Positions 16,957 to 25,500 are shown, numbered from the stretch's first letter. The stretch: DNA of 64,000 bases from Pseudomonas alcaliphila JAB1 (GCF_001941865.1 NZ_CP016162.1:4401501-4465500), one strand, 5' to 3'. The notes: generated from the sequence alone by a model not told the origin. Translations and numbers: made by a program.

Positions 16957-19425
16957 TCAGGCCGGATGGCGTTCCTCTTGCGGCAGCCCGCCGGTCGCCA
17001 CGCAGGGCGCGACTGGCAGGGGTTCGGCTGAGGCGGGCACGGCAGCGTCGGTGTGCAGAATGCCGTCTGCGTCGGCATAGGCCCCGGTGATGAACTTCGG
17101 CTTGAACACCAGCACCCAGGCGGGTACCAGCAACATGGCGGCGATGGCGTTGATGACGATCATCACGCACAGCAGCAGGGCGGCATCGGACTGGAAACGC
17201 AGGTCCGAGAGGACCACCCACATGATGATCCCGGCCATCAGGGTCAGTGCGGTGAAGCTGATGGCGATGCCGGTGGTGGCGATGGCCTGGCGCACCGCGT
17301 CGGTGAGACGGCCAAACTTGACCATTTCCTCGCGGATGCGATCCATCATGTAGATCGAGTAGTCGATGCCCACGCCAATGCCGACGGCGATCACCGGCAC
17401 CGTGTTGATGTCGATACCCATGCCGGCCAGGCCCATATAGGCGTAGGTCAGCGCGCTGGCGAAGGCCATCGCCAGGAGCATCATCAAGCCGGCATGCCAG
17501 GAGGTGTAGAACAGCATGACGAAGACGAAGATCAGCAGGAACACCAGCGGCAGCACCACTAGGTTGGTCTCGAATGCCGACTCGTTCATCGCCGCGGCCA
17601 CGCCGAGGGTACCGCCAGCCAGGCGGATGCTCAGCCCCGGCACTGCATCGCCGTGCTGCTCGATCCACTGCTTGGCCATGTGCATGGCGCGGCGGATGGT
17701 CTCGCCCTGACGATCCTTGTAATAGAACACCAGGTTGGCGACGCGGTCGTCGGTGTCGGTGAACTCGTTGAGCGCGCCGGGGATCGGGCTGGAGGCCATG
17801 TAGGTGAACATTAGCCCGCCGATGTAATTGGTGTCGTGGGGAATCTGCAGCCAGCGCGGATCGTCGTTGTGCATCAGCCGGTTGACCTGGGTGATCAGGT
17901 CCGGCAAACCCTTGCTGCCACCGACCGAGGGGTCGCTGAGCATGTGGTTTTGCAGCGCTTGCAGGGCGCGCAGCACCTCGGGTTTCTTGATTCCGCCTTT
18001 CTCGGCATGCTCGGCGACGATGTACAGCTCTTCCGAGCCGGGGAAGCGCTGGTTGATCTCCTTGGACGAGACGTTGTAATCGTGTTCCGGGTAGAGGATC
18101 GGCGAACCGGGCTCGGAGTCGCCGATGCGCACCTGGGAGGAGGCCCACAGGCTGGCGAGGATGGCCAGCCCGGCCAGGCCCAGTGCCTTGCGCGCGGCGG
18201 TCGGGTTGGCCACCGTCCGCGCACAGATCGCGCCGATGTGGCGCAGAGCGTTCTCGCGCATCTCCGGGTTCTGCGGCTTGGGCAGGATCGACAGCAGCAG
18301 CGGCACGCCGATCAGCACGCTGAAGATCACCGTGGTCGCCCACAGCGAGGCATAGATGCCCAGCTTGGTGTTCAGGGCGATCGAGCCGATGGCGATCAGC
18401 AGCAGGCCGATGGCATCCGAGACGATGCCCAGGGTGCCGGGGCGGAACAGGCTGTCGAAGGTGGCGCGCGCGGCCAGCGGGCCGTCGCCGAGCAGTTTGA
18501 CCTCGGCGTAATAACGCTCGACCAGCTGCACGCCGTGGCTCATGGCGCGGGCGGCGATCAGGAAAGGAATCACCAGGCCCAGCGGGTCGAGGTTGTAGCC
18601 CAGCAGGCTGATGATACCGAGGCCCCAGACGGTCGAGATCAGCACCCCGCCGAGTGGGATCAGCACGCCATAGGCCTTGCGGAAATGAATCACCAGCAGC
18701 GCCACCATGATCAGCACGGTGCAGATGAATATCTGCAAAATCTGGCTCATGTACGTGTAGGCCCAGCCCACTAGCACCGGCTGGCCGGTGGCGTAGAGGG
18801 TGACCCCGTCGATCTTCTCGGCGTCGCGCAGCGCCTGGATCTGCGCGAAGGTCTTGGCGTAGTCGAGCTGGCCTTCGATCAGTTGCGCCTTGACCAACGC
18901 CACTTGCAGGTCCGGCGAAACCAACGGACCATAGACCCGCGGGTTAGCCACCACGTCGGCTTTCATCGCCGCCAACTGCGCGGCGGAGAGCTGGCCGAAT
19001 TCGGGTTGGTAGTAAGGCTCGGAGTTGATGCTGCCAACCTCGTTCAGCCAGACCTTGCGCGAGTTGCGGTGGGTCAGGCTGCTGACCAGGTTGTGGTTGA
19101 CTCCGGGTAGGCTGTCCACCGCCTGGGTGACCCGATCGATCAAGGCCAAGCGCTCGTTGCTGAACAGGTCGCCTTTGTCGAAGGCCACGCCGATGATCAG
19201 CACGTTGGCGCCGCCGAAGCTGTCCTTGATGCTGTTGTGCAGCTGGATGTACGGGTGATCCTGCGGCAGCAGGTCGGAAAAGTCGGTGTAGACCTTCAGC
19301 CCGGGAATGCGCAGGGCGAATAACAGGGTCAGCACCGCGATGATCGCCAATACGGTGCGCGGGTGGTCGAACAACCAGACCTTGGCCTGAGCCAGCTTAT
19401 GGCTAAACGGATGCAGTATGGGCAT
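16957..19425 (-). CDS. RND/MMPL-family inner-membrane transporter
   Basis: 822-residue RND superfamily protein with the duplicated layout: TM1 (about residues 20-40), large periplasmic loop, TM2-6, then TM7, second loop and TM8-12. The second half keeps the proton-relay type motif GIGVGIDYSIYMMDRI. The equivalent first-half segment reads AARAMSHGVQLVERYY without the Asp, so only one half carries an obvious acidic relay. Relatives (MMPL/HpnN type) move lipids or hydrophobic molecules without a MacA-like adaptor. It starts 11 bp after the YCF48-like gene. Direction and substrate cannot be told from sequence. Confidence 0.9.
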   Translation of the reverse strand: MPILHPFSHKLAQAKVWLFDHPRTVLAIIAVLTLLFALRIPGLKVYTDFSDLLPQDHPYIQLHNSIKDSFGGANVLIIGVAFDKGDLFSNERLALIDRVTQAVDSLPGVNHNLVSSLTHRNSRKVWLNEVGSINSEPYYQPEFGQLSAAQLAAMKADVVANPRVYGPLVSPDLQVALVKAQLIEGQLDYAKTFAQIQALRDAEKIDGVTLYATGQPVLVGWAYTYMSQILQIFICTVLIMVALLVIHFRKAYGVLIPLGGVLISTVWGLGIISLLGYNLDPLGLVIPFLIAARAMSHGVQLVERYYAEVKLLGDGPLAARATFDSLFRPGTLGIVSDAIGLLLIAIGSIALNTKLGIYASLWATTVIFSVLIGVPLLLSILPKPQNPEMRENALRHIGAICARTVANPTAARKALGLAGLAILASLWASSQVRIGDSEPGSPILYPEHDYNVSSKEINQRFPGSEELYIVAEHAEKGGIKKPEVLRALQALQNHMLSDPSVGGSKGLPDLITQVNRLMHNDDPRWLQIPHDTNYIGGLMFTYMASSPIPGALNEFTDTDDRVANLVFYYKDRQGETIRRAMHMAKQWIEQHGDAVPGLSIRLAGGTLGVAAAMNESAFETNLVVLPLVFLLIFVFVMLFYTSWHAGLMMLLAMAFASALTYAYMGLAGMGIDINTVPVIAVGIGVGIDYSIYMMDRIREEMVKFGRLTDAVRQAIATTGIAISFTALTLMAGIIMWVVLSDLRFQSDAALLLCVMIVINAIAAMLLVPAWVLVFKPKFITGAYADADGILHTDAAVPASAEPLPVAPCVATGGLPQEERHPA

Positions 19426-19436
19426 GGTGACGGGTC

Positions 19437-20459
19437 TCAGTCGGTCGTGGTCGCAACGGCGGGCGTAGCGCTGGGCGCAGTGTCGAGGGTCAGCAGCAGG
19501 CCGCGGCCGCCGGCAACGATCAGGCGTTGTGCGCTATCCGCGGTGATGGCGCGCAAGTAGACCGGCGCATCGGGCGTCGGCAGCGTTTGCCACTGTTCAC
19601 CGGCCAGTTGCAGCACGCTGCTGTGGTCGCCGACGGCGAACAGGCCGTTGTCGCTCGCTAGAAAGCCGAAGATCGGTGCGCTGCTCGGCGTGCTCTGGCG
19701 TTGCCAGCTCTGCCCGGCATCCGTGGTGTGGTAGATGAAGCCGTTGAGGCCACCGACCCAGCCCTCCTCGGGGCTGCGGAAGTAGCTGGCGTGCGGGTAG
19801 AACTCGTCCGGCAGGGTGCCGGCCAGCTGCCAGTTGGCGCCGCCGTCCTGGCTGGCGAAGAGCATGCCAAACTCAGCCACGGCCACCGCATGGTCGCGGT
19901 CGATGAACTGCAGGTTGGTCAGCATGGCGTCTTCGTCGAGGCTGGTCTCCTGCCAGTTGGCCCCCAGGTCAGTGCTGCCGAGCAACGTGCTTAGGCCGCC
20001 GGCGACCCACCAGGCTCCGCTTGGCGAACAGGCCGCCGTTAGCATCTGCTCTTGGGTCGGCAACTGGATCTCGCGCCAGCTCTTGCCCTGATCGTGGCTA
20101 TGCCACAGATAGTTGTCGAAACTGAGCGCGATGAAGCTGCCGTCGGCGCAGGCATCCAGATCAATCAGGCTGCGACCATTTGCGATGATCTGACGCGACC
20201 AGTTCTTGCCCTGATCGAGACTGCTCAACAGCACGCCATTGTTACCGGCCAGCAGAGTGACGCCTGGTGTACTGGCCATGGCCTGGTAAAAATCGGTGCG
20301 CTGAACGGCCTTGGAGCTGCTGGCCTCTACGCCGGAGAGATTTAGCTGCGCTTCGCAGCCAACCAAGAAAGCAGGTAGGAGTATTGCGCTAAGCAAACAG
20401 GGTGCACGGCGGTAGGCACTCAACGGCCAACGGCCATCGAGAGAGTTTCGCGTTTTCAT
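19437..20459 (-). CDS. YCF48-like beta-propeller lipoprotein
   Basis: 340-residue protein with an N-terminal signal ending in a lipobox (LPAFLVGC, Cys about 35) and at least five Asp-box-like repeats (SLDQGKNWSRQ, SHDQGKSWRE, STDLGANWQE, SQDGGANWQL, TTDAGQSWQR). The fold should be a YCF48/BNR beta-propeller anchored to a membrane in the periplasm. YCF48-like proteins frequently accompany MMPL pumps and may act as an assembly or substrate-binding partner. The ATG at 20459 is preceded by GGTGAG; a GTG one codon earlier is possible. It is the first gene after the sigma-54 promoter, with a leader of about 40 nt carrying AACAACAA (20479-20486). Confidence 0.87.
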   Translation of the reverse strand: MKTRNSLDGRWPLSAYRRAPCLLSAILLPAFLVGCEAQLNLSGVEASSSKAVQRTDFYQAMASTPGVTLLAGNNGVLLSSLDQGKNWSRQIIANGRSLIDLDACADGSFIALSFDNYLWHSHDQGKSWREIQLPTQEQMLTAACSPSGAWWVAGGLSTLLGSTDLGANWQETSLDEDAMLTNLQFIDRDHAVAVAEFGMLFASQDGGANWQLAGTLPDEFYPHASYFRSPEEGWVGGLNGFIYHTTDAGQSWQRQSTPSSAPIFGFLASDNGLFAVGDHSSVLQLAGEQWQTLPTPDAPVYLRAITADSAQRLIVAGGRGLLLTLDTAPSATPAVATTTD

Positions 20460-20512
20460 CACGTCTCACCACTTGTGATTGTTGTTGTCTTGAAGCGGTT
20501 GATGACGCTAGA

Positions 20513-20527
20513 GCAACGCCTGTGCCA
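20513..20527 (-). promoter_or_regulatory. Second sigma-54 (-24/-12) promoter, identical to dmp Po
   Basis: Minus-strand TGGCACAGGCGTTGC is identical over all 15 bp, spacer included, to the dmp promoter at 8125-8139. Similarity continues downstream (CGCTA two bases beyond the element in both, plus-strand orientation). The predicted start is near 20501-20502, upstream of the YCF48-like gene. Confidence 0.92.
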
Positions 20528-20556
20528 GCAGTTAACCTGCGGCTTTAATCAAGATA

Positions 20557-20569
20557 TAAATCGTTGATA
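20557..20569 (-). promoter_or_regulatory. IHF consensus site
   Basis: Minus-strand TATCAACGATTTA matches WATCAANNNNTTR at every specified position. It lies in an AT-rich stretch (20541-20585) between the second sigma-54 promoter and the UAS-like palindromes, as in the dmp control region. Confidence 0.75.
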
Positions 20570-20638
20570 TATATTGATTTTTATTGCCTCACCGATACTC
20601 CACCGAAGGGCTCGCACCTCAGTTCGTAGGCGGTAGAG

Positions 20639-20684
20639 TTGAGCAAATAATCAAACCGATGAAAGGGTTGTCCATTTGGTGAAG
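20639..20684. promoter_or_regulatory. dmpR UAS: DmpR-type UAS pair of the envelope operon
   Basis: TTGAGCAAATAATCAA at 20639-20654 matches the dmp distal UAS at 13 of 16 positions, and TTGTCCATTTGGTGAA at 20669-20684 matches the dmp proximal UAS at 12 of 16. Their starts are 30 bp apart, exactly as at dmp, and they lie about 12 bp (one helical turn) further from the promoter than the dmp pair. Confidence 0.72.
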
Positions 20685-20716
20685 TACAGACGCAAGGATC
20701 CGCCAGCGAATGGATT

Positions 20717-21107
20717 TTGAAGGGCGCCAGGTCAGCCATGGCATGCGCTCAAAGGCCAGCACTGCTTCCGACGGACACGGCTGGGATCCTGAACAGCCAT
20801 TCGATTCAAAAAACCTCAGCCCTACATAACCGCAATGACATCACCACCAAGCAGGTTCGCCCCCTGTCATTGCCGTGCCCTCGCTGTCACTCCCCCAAAG
20901 TCGCTCCCTTCCATCACGCCATGAAAGTCGGCGCGGCCATCGGCACCGGGGGCAGTGTTGCGCGTGGCGTCAGCGCGGCCCTTGCAGGTGGTCAGGCTGG
21001 CGTCGCCGGCCCTGTCTAAAGCAGGCGCCATTTTCGGCGGCGTGGGTGGCTGTGCGCTGGGTGAGTCGCTCGACCGTCACGTCCTGGACCCTCGCCCCAG
21101 CGCCTAG
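20717..21107 (+). pseudogene. Frameshifted small zinc-ribbon/glycine-zipper protein
   Basis: The first frame from the ATG at 20717 encodes a single CPRC pair (LPCPRCHSPKVAPFHH), then a glycine-rich segment (VGAAIGTGGSVARGVSAALAGGQAGVAGP), and stops at 21017-21019. The +1 frame continues the same kind of sequence, KAGAIFGGVGGCALGESLDRH, to a stop at 21105-21107. The join suggests one small protein of about 100 residues with a Cys pair and a glycine-zipper membrane segment, broken by a one-base insertion near 21017, unless +1 frameshifting occurs at the stop. The true start is unsure. It lies in an 858-bp gap otherwise holding only the control sites listed. Confidence 0.45.
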
Positions 21108-21246
21108 CCGGTAATCGCCCAGTTTTGCCGCCCGCCCTTGCTCCCCCTCATCTGGCTGAAAGCCACGTCATTGCTGGCCTGTAGCGCTTGCTACCGACCT
21201 TTCCCCGGCAGCCGTTGGCCAGCGCAAGCAATCCGCTCGATTGACC

Positions 21247-21264
21247 GTATTAACTAGTTAGTAC
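21247..21264. promoter_or_regulatory. TetR-type palindrome upstream of dehydroquinase gene
   Basis: GTATTAACTAGTTAGTAC is an 18-bp palindrome with one mismatched pair. The core AACTAGTT resembles AACCGGTT (25506-25513) and AACTGGTT (29796-29803) upstream of quiC and tct. Likely operator of the nearby TetR regulator (22685-23356). Confidence 0.6.
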
Positions 21265-21317
21265 ATTTTCCCGGAACGACTTGTCGCCCGTTGCCACAAC
21301 AACAAGAGATCGCCCCT

Positions 21318-21758
21318 ATGTCCCCCTGCATCCTGGTGCTCAACGGCCCCAACCTGAACCTGCTCGGAACCCGCGAACCGGCCACTTATGGCCATGAAAC
21401 CCTCGCCGACATTTCCCGGCTTTGCGCCGATACCGCCGCCGAACACGGCTTGAAGATCGAGTTTCGCCAGACCAACCATGAGGGCGAACTGCTCGACTGG
21501 ATTCATGCCGCGCGCGGGCGCTGCGCCGGCATCCTGATCAATCCGGCAGCCTGGACCCATACCTCGGTGGCCATCCGCGACGCCCTGGTGGCCAGCGAAC
21601 TGCCGGTAATCGAGGTGCATCTGTCCAACGTGCACAAGCGTGAGCCGTTCCGTCATCACTCCTTCGTCTCGCCGATCGCCGTCGGTGTCATTTGTGGGCT
21701 CGGCAGTCAGGGTTACCGACTGGGCCTGCAGTACTTCGCTCAATCGCTCAAGGGTTAA
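21318..21758 (+). CDS. aroQ: 3-dehydroquinate dehydratase, type II
   Basis: 146-residue type II dehydroquinase converting 3-dehydroquinate to 3-dehydroshikimate. The motif [17 protein letters not shown] near the N-terminus supplies the catalytic Arg and Tyr; later segments are [17 protein letters not shown] and [17 protein letters not shown] with the catalytic His. The ATG at 21318 follows AACAACAAGAGA. It is paired with a dehydrogenase gene 4 bp downstream and sits beside quiC, so a catabolic role (quiB-like) in quinate breakdown is more likely than chorismate biosynthesis. Confidence 0.93.
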   Translation: MSPCILVLNGPNLNLLGTREPATYGHETLADISRLCADTAAEHGLKIEFRQTNHEGELLDWIHAARGRCAGILINPAAWTHTSVAIRDALVASELPVIEVHLSNVHKREPFRHHSFVSPIAVGVICGLGSQGYRLGLQYFAQSLKG

Positions 21759-21762
21759 GACC

Positions 21763-22614
21763 ATGTCCTCGGTTACCAGCGGCATTCTCGCCGGCCTCAT
21801 TGGCAAAGGCATTCAGGCCTCCCGCACGCCCGCCATGCACGAACGCGAAGGCGATGCGCAGGGGCTGCGCTACCTCTACCGTCTGATCGACCTCGACCAG
21901 CTGGGCCTCGACCTCGATGCGCTGCCGAGCCTGCTCGATGCGGCGCAGCACATGGGCTTTACCGGTCTCAACATCACCTTCCCGGCCAAGCAGGCGATCA
22001 TCCCGCTGCTCGACGAGCTGTCGAGCGAGGCGCGTGGCATTGGCGCGGTGAACACCGTGGTACTCAAGGACGGCAAACGTGTCGGCCACAACACCGACTG
22101 CCTGGGCTTCGCCGAGGGTTTGCGTCGCGGCCTGCCCAACGTGGCTCGCCGTCGCGTGGTGCAGATGGGGGCAGGCGGCGCAGGCGCAGCCGTGGCCCAT
22201 GCCCTGCTCGCCGAAGGCGTCGAACGCCTGTGCATTTTCGAAGTGGAGCCTGGCCGCGCCCAGGCCCTGGCGGACAACCTTAACGCTCACTTTGGCGCCG
22301 AGCGCGCCATCGCCGGTGAAGACCTGGCAGGTGAAGTCGCCGCTGCCGACGGCCTGGTCAACACCACACCGGTGGGCATGGCCAAGCTGCCGGGTACTCC
22401 GCTGCCGGTGGAGCTGCTGCATGCCGGGCTGTGGGTCGCCGAGATCATCTACTTCCCACTGGAAACCGAACTGCTCCGCCACGCCCGCGCCCTCGGCTGC
22501 AGCACCCTGGACGGCGGCACCATGGCGGTATTCCAGGCGGTCAAGGCGTTCGAGCTGTTCAGCGGCCGCCCGGCCGATGCCGAACGCATGCAGGCGCACT
22601 TCGCCAGTTTCTGA
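21763..22614 (+). CDS. aroE: Shikimate/quinate 5-dehydrogenase family protein
   Basis: 283-residue AroE/YdiB-type NAD(P)-dependent dehydrogenase. The N-terminal substrate domain shows SRTPAMH (in place of the usual SxSP...H) and NITFPAKQ with the catalytic Lys; the nucleotide domain shows MGAGGAGAAVAHAL, and NTTPVGM follows. It interconverts shikimate (or quinate) and the 3-dehydro acid. The gene begins 4 bp after aroQ, so the two are co-transcribed. With QuiC nearby it likely feeds shikimate/quinate into protocatechuate. Cofactor preference cannot be fixed by eye. Confidence 0.9.
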   Translation: MSSVTSGILAGLIGKGIQASRTPAMHEREGDAQGLRYLYRLIDLDQLGLDLDALPSLLDAAQHMGFTGLNITFPAKQAIIPLLDELSSEARGIGAVNTVVLKDGKRVGHNTDCLGFAEGLRRGLPNVARRRVVQMGAGGAGAAVAHALLAEGVERLCIFEVEPGRAQALADNLNAHFGAERAIAGEDLAGEVAAADGLVNTTPVGMAKLPGTPLPVELLHAGLWVAEIIYFPLETELLRHARALGCSTLDGGTMAVFQAVKAFELFSGRPADAERMQAHFASF

Positions 22615-22627
22615 GCGCACTCATGCA

Positions 22628-22667
22628 AAAAGGGCCCTGGCAGCGACAACGCCGCCAGGGCCCTTTT
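22628..22667. terminator. Bidirectional rho-independent terminator
   Basis: Perfect 14-bp stem AAAAGGGCCCTGGC/GCCAGGGCCCTTTT with a 12-nt loop, flanked by A and T runs, between the convergent aroE and TetR genes. Confidence 0.9.
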
Positions 22668-22684
22668 CATCTCCGCACCGATCT

Positions 22685-23356
22685 TCAGCCCTGGATATAA
22701 CGCAGCACGGCCTCGCAGATCATCGCCTTGTGCCGCTGCTTGACCTGCTCGTCGGGCAGATCGATCTGGAAGATCTCGCCAAAGGTGTGGCGGTTCGAGA
22801 CGCGATAAAAGCAGAACGAGCTGATCAGCAGGTGTACATCGAGCACATCGATACCGGGGCGGAACACGCCCTCCTCCTCACCGCGGCGCAGGGTCTTGCC
22901 GAGGGTATCGAGCACCACGTTGCTCATCTGGCGAATGGCAGGCGATTGCTTGACGAACTCGCCGTAGTGGATGTTCTCGATGCTGACGATGCGCACGAAG
23001 TCGACGTTGCGGTCATGGTGATCGAAGGTGAACTCCACCAGCCGCCGGATCGCCAGCACGGGCGGCAAGGATGCCAGGTCAAGGCGACTCTCGGTGCCGC
23101 GAATGTCGCCGTAGAGCTTGACCAGCACTTCGAGGTAGAGCTGCTCCTTGCTGCCGAAGTAGTAGTAGATCATCCGCTTGGACGTGGCGGTGCGCTCGGC
23201 GATGGCGTCCACCCGTGCCCCGGACAAACCCTGCTGGACGAACTCGGTGATGGCGGCCTGGAGGATGCTCTCGCGAGTTTTCTCCGGGTTGTTCTTACGT
23301 ACCTTGCGCACCACCTCGAGAGGTTGAGTGGCCAGGTTGGCAACGGCTTCGGTCAT
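22685..23356 (-). CDS. TetR-family regulator
   Basis: 223-residue TetR regulator. A Lys/Arg-rich N-terminal tail precedes the HTH (SARVDAIAERTATSKRMIYYYFGSKEQLYLEVL in pieces, about residues 45-80), followed by a ligand domain. The ATG at 23356 is used because it starts a normal TetR N-terminus. It follows quiC by 86 bp on the same strand. The neighbourhood (quiC, aroQ, aroE) suggests it senses a quinate/shikimate pathway compound. Candidate operators are the AACYRGTT palindromes at 21252, 25506 and 29796. No such site precedes its own gene, so autoregulation would be indirect. Confidence 0.85.
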   Translation of the reverse strand: MTEAVANLATQPLEVVRKVRKNNPEKTRESILQAAITEFVQQGLSGARVDAIAERTATSKRMIYYYFGSKEQLYLEVLVKLYGDIRGTESRLDLASLPPVLAIRRLVEFTFDHHDRNVDFVRIVSIENIHYGEFVKQSPAIRQMSNVVLDTLGKTLRRGEEEGVFRPGIDVLDVHLLISSFCFYRVSNRHTFGEIFQIDLPDEQVKQRHKAMICEAVLRYIQG

Positions 23357-23442
23357 ACGGCAATGGTCTTTTTTATAGGTCTTGGTGGGGCGGATTATGG
23401 CAGGCCGCAGCGGCAACCGGACAGGCTGCCGCCTGAACCCAC

Positions 23443-25350
23443 TTATAACCGCGGACGCTTCAATCCGCCGCTGCGTGACTTGGCCATGGCAGCCAGGCGT
23501 ACCGCGACGTTAGCCGCGCCATAGCCGACATAGCCGCCCTTGCGCTGAATGATCTCGAAGAAGAAGCGCTCCTCGAACGGCTCGGTGTAGACGTGGAACA
23601 ACTCGCCGCCCTGGGCATCACGGTCATAGAGCACGTTGTAGTAAGCCAGCTCGCTGAGGAACTCGTCGTCGAAATCGAAGCGCGCGGCCAGATCGTCGTA
23701 GTAGTTCAGCGGAATTTCCAGCAGCGGCACCCCTGCCTCTTTGGCCCGCGCCACTTCGGCGAATATGTCTTCGCAGGAAAACGCGATGTGGTGCACGCCG
23801 GAGCCCTGATAGCTGGACAGCGCATGGGCAATGGCGGTGTTGCGGTTCTCCGAGATGTTCAGCGGCAAGCGGATCGAACTGCAACGGCTGCGAATCGCCC
23901 GGCTTTTCACCAGACCGTAAGGATCGGGCAGGACCACTTCGTCATCGGCCTCGAAGTCGAGCAGACTCTTGTAGAACAGCACCCAACTGTCCAGCGAGTC
24001 GGCCGGCAATGCCAAGGCCATGTGGTCGATGCGCTGCAGACCACCGCTGGCCTCGACCGTCTGATTGAGGCTGAAGTCGGTGTCATAGATGGTCTGCCCT
24101 GCTCCCGCCTGCTCCACCAGGTAGATCAGGCTGCCATCAGGGGCGCGCACTGCGGGCACTTCCCGCTCATTGGGGCCGACCAGGCCGCGATAGGGCTGGC
24201 CGCGATAGTCGCAGGCACGCTGCAACGCAGCGGCACCATCCTTCACCCGCAGTGCCGTGGCACACAGAGACGGGCCATGGGACTCGAAGAAGTTATGCGC
24301 GAAAGAATAGGGTTCGGCATTGAGCACGATGTTGATATCGCCCTGACGCAGCAGGCTGACGTCCTTGGAGCGATGCTGGCCGGCACGAGCGAAGCCCAGT
24401 CGCTCCAGCCAACCGGCCAGGCGCGCGCCGACGGCCTCATTGACGGCGAACTCGAGAAATTCGACGCCATCGTAGCGGTGGGCCGCAGGCGGGGTGAAGA
24501 GCACGCCCGGCTCGATCTGATGCCCCTCTTTCTCGAGACGCTTGTGGGTCTTTTCCTCGAGATAGAGCAGTGAGCGCAGGCCGTCGGCGGCGTTCTGACG
24601 CGGTGGCGCGGCGCGGAATCCATCGTTGAAGATTTCCAGCGACAGCGGACCGCGGTAGCCGGTGCGCAGGATCGGCGCGAGGAAACCGGCCAGATCGAAT
24701 TCGCCCTGCCCCGGGAAGCAGCGGAAATGCCGGCTCCATTCCAGCACATCCATGGCCAGGATCGGCGCATCGGCCATCTGCACGAAGAAGATCTTGTCGC
24801 CGGGGATATCGGCGATGGCAGCAGGGTCGCCCTTGAGCGACAGGGTATGGAAACTGTCGAGGATCACCCCGACGGCAGGATGGTCGGCCTGGCGCACCAG
24901 GTTCCACACCTGCTGATAGGTGTTGACGTGGCGCCCCCAGGCCAGGGCCTCGTAACCGATACGCAGGCCGCGTGCGCCGGCACGCTCGCCGAGCAGGCGC
25001 AGGTCGTCGATAAGGATTTCATCATCGCCCAGCGAGTCGGCAGCGACGTTGCTGCACACCAGCACCAGATCGGTGCCCAGCTCCTGCATCAGGTCGAACT
25101 TGCGCTCGGCACGGTCGATGTTGCGCTGCAGGCGGTCGCGGCGACAGCCTTCGAAGTCGCGAAATGGCTGAAACAGGGTAATGGCCAGGCCGAGGTCGGC
25201 ACAGCGCTTGCGGATTTCAGTGGGGCTGCCGTCGTAGTAGAGCAGGTCGTTCTCGAAGATTTCCACACCGTCGAAGCCGGCGGCGGCAATGGCTTCGAGC
25301 TTCTCGGGCAGGGTACCGCTGAGGGAAACGGTGGCAATTGAACGCTGCAT
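23443..25350 (-). CDS. quiC: 3-Dehydroshikimate dehydratase fused to HPPD-like domain
   Basis: 635-residue two-domain protein. The N-terminal TIM-barrel (about 1-280) converts 3-dehydroshikimate to protocatechuate; the four metal ligands of QuiC1-type enzymes are seen as Glu134 (YEALAWG), Asp165 (ILDSFH), Gln191 (FVQMAD) and Glu239 (SLEIF). The C-terminal half (about 290-635) is a vicinal-oxygen-chelate, 4-hydroxyphenylpyruvate dioxygenase-like module keeping a His/His/Glu set (RIDHMAL, VHHIAFS, FFFEIIQRKGGYVGYG). Such fusions are known in Pseudomonas; the role of the second domain is unclear. The ATG at 25350 begins MQRSIATVSLSG. The promoter region 25351-25541 holds two operator-like elements. 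Confidence 0.95.
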   Translation of the reverse strand: MQRSIATVSLSGTLPEKLEAIAAAGFDGVEIFENDLLYYDGSPTEIRKRCADLGLAITLFQPFRDFEGCRRDRLQRNIDRAERKFDLMQELGTDLVLVCSNVAADSLGDDEILIDDLRLLGERAGARGLRIGYEALAWGRHVNTYQQVWNLVRQADHPAVGVILDSFHTLSLKGDPAAIADIPGDKIFFVQMADAPILAMDVLEWSRHFRCFPGQGEFDLAGFLAPILRTGYRGPLSLEIFNDGFRAAPPRQNAADGLRSLLYLEEKTHKRLEKEGHQIEPGVLFTPPAAHRYDGVEFLEFAVNEAVGARLAGWLERLGFARAGQHRSKDVSLLRQGDINIVLNAEPYSFAHNFFESHGPSLCATALRVKDGAAALQRACDYRGQPYRGLVGPNEREVPAVRAPDGSLIYLVEQAGAGQTIYDTDFSLNQTVEASGGLQRIDHMALALPADSLDSWVLFYKSLLDFEADDEVVLPDPYGLVKSRAIRSRCSSIRLPLNISENRNTAIAHALSSYQGSGVHHIAFSCEDIFAEVARAKEAGVPLLEIPLNYYDDLAARFDFDDEFLSELAYYNVLYDRDAQGGELFHVYTEPFEERFFFEIIQRKGGYVGYGAANVAVRLAAMAKSRSGGLKRPRL

Positions 25351-25500
25351 AGACGGCTCCGGGCTGAGGCGGCGCCGTGGCGGGCAAAGTGAGGGAGGCG
25401 AGACGCGCTCATGAGCCCTCACTCGGCCGGTTGGTCGGCGCTCATGGATTGTTCGTAGCCTGGATTATTGGCAGGGTCGGGGAGATCAGCAATTCAAAAT

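Noticed and set aside
20513..20527. Treating the TGGCAC-N5-TTGC match as chance
   Set aside because: Chance was considered, but identity to the dmp promoter over 15 bp, the IHF consensus and the spaced palindromes together make coincidence unlikely.
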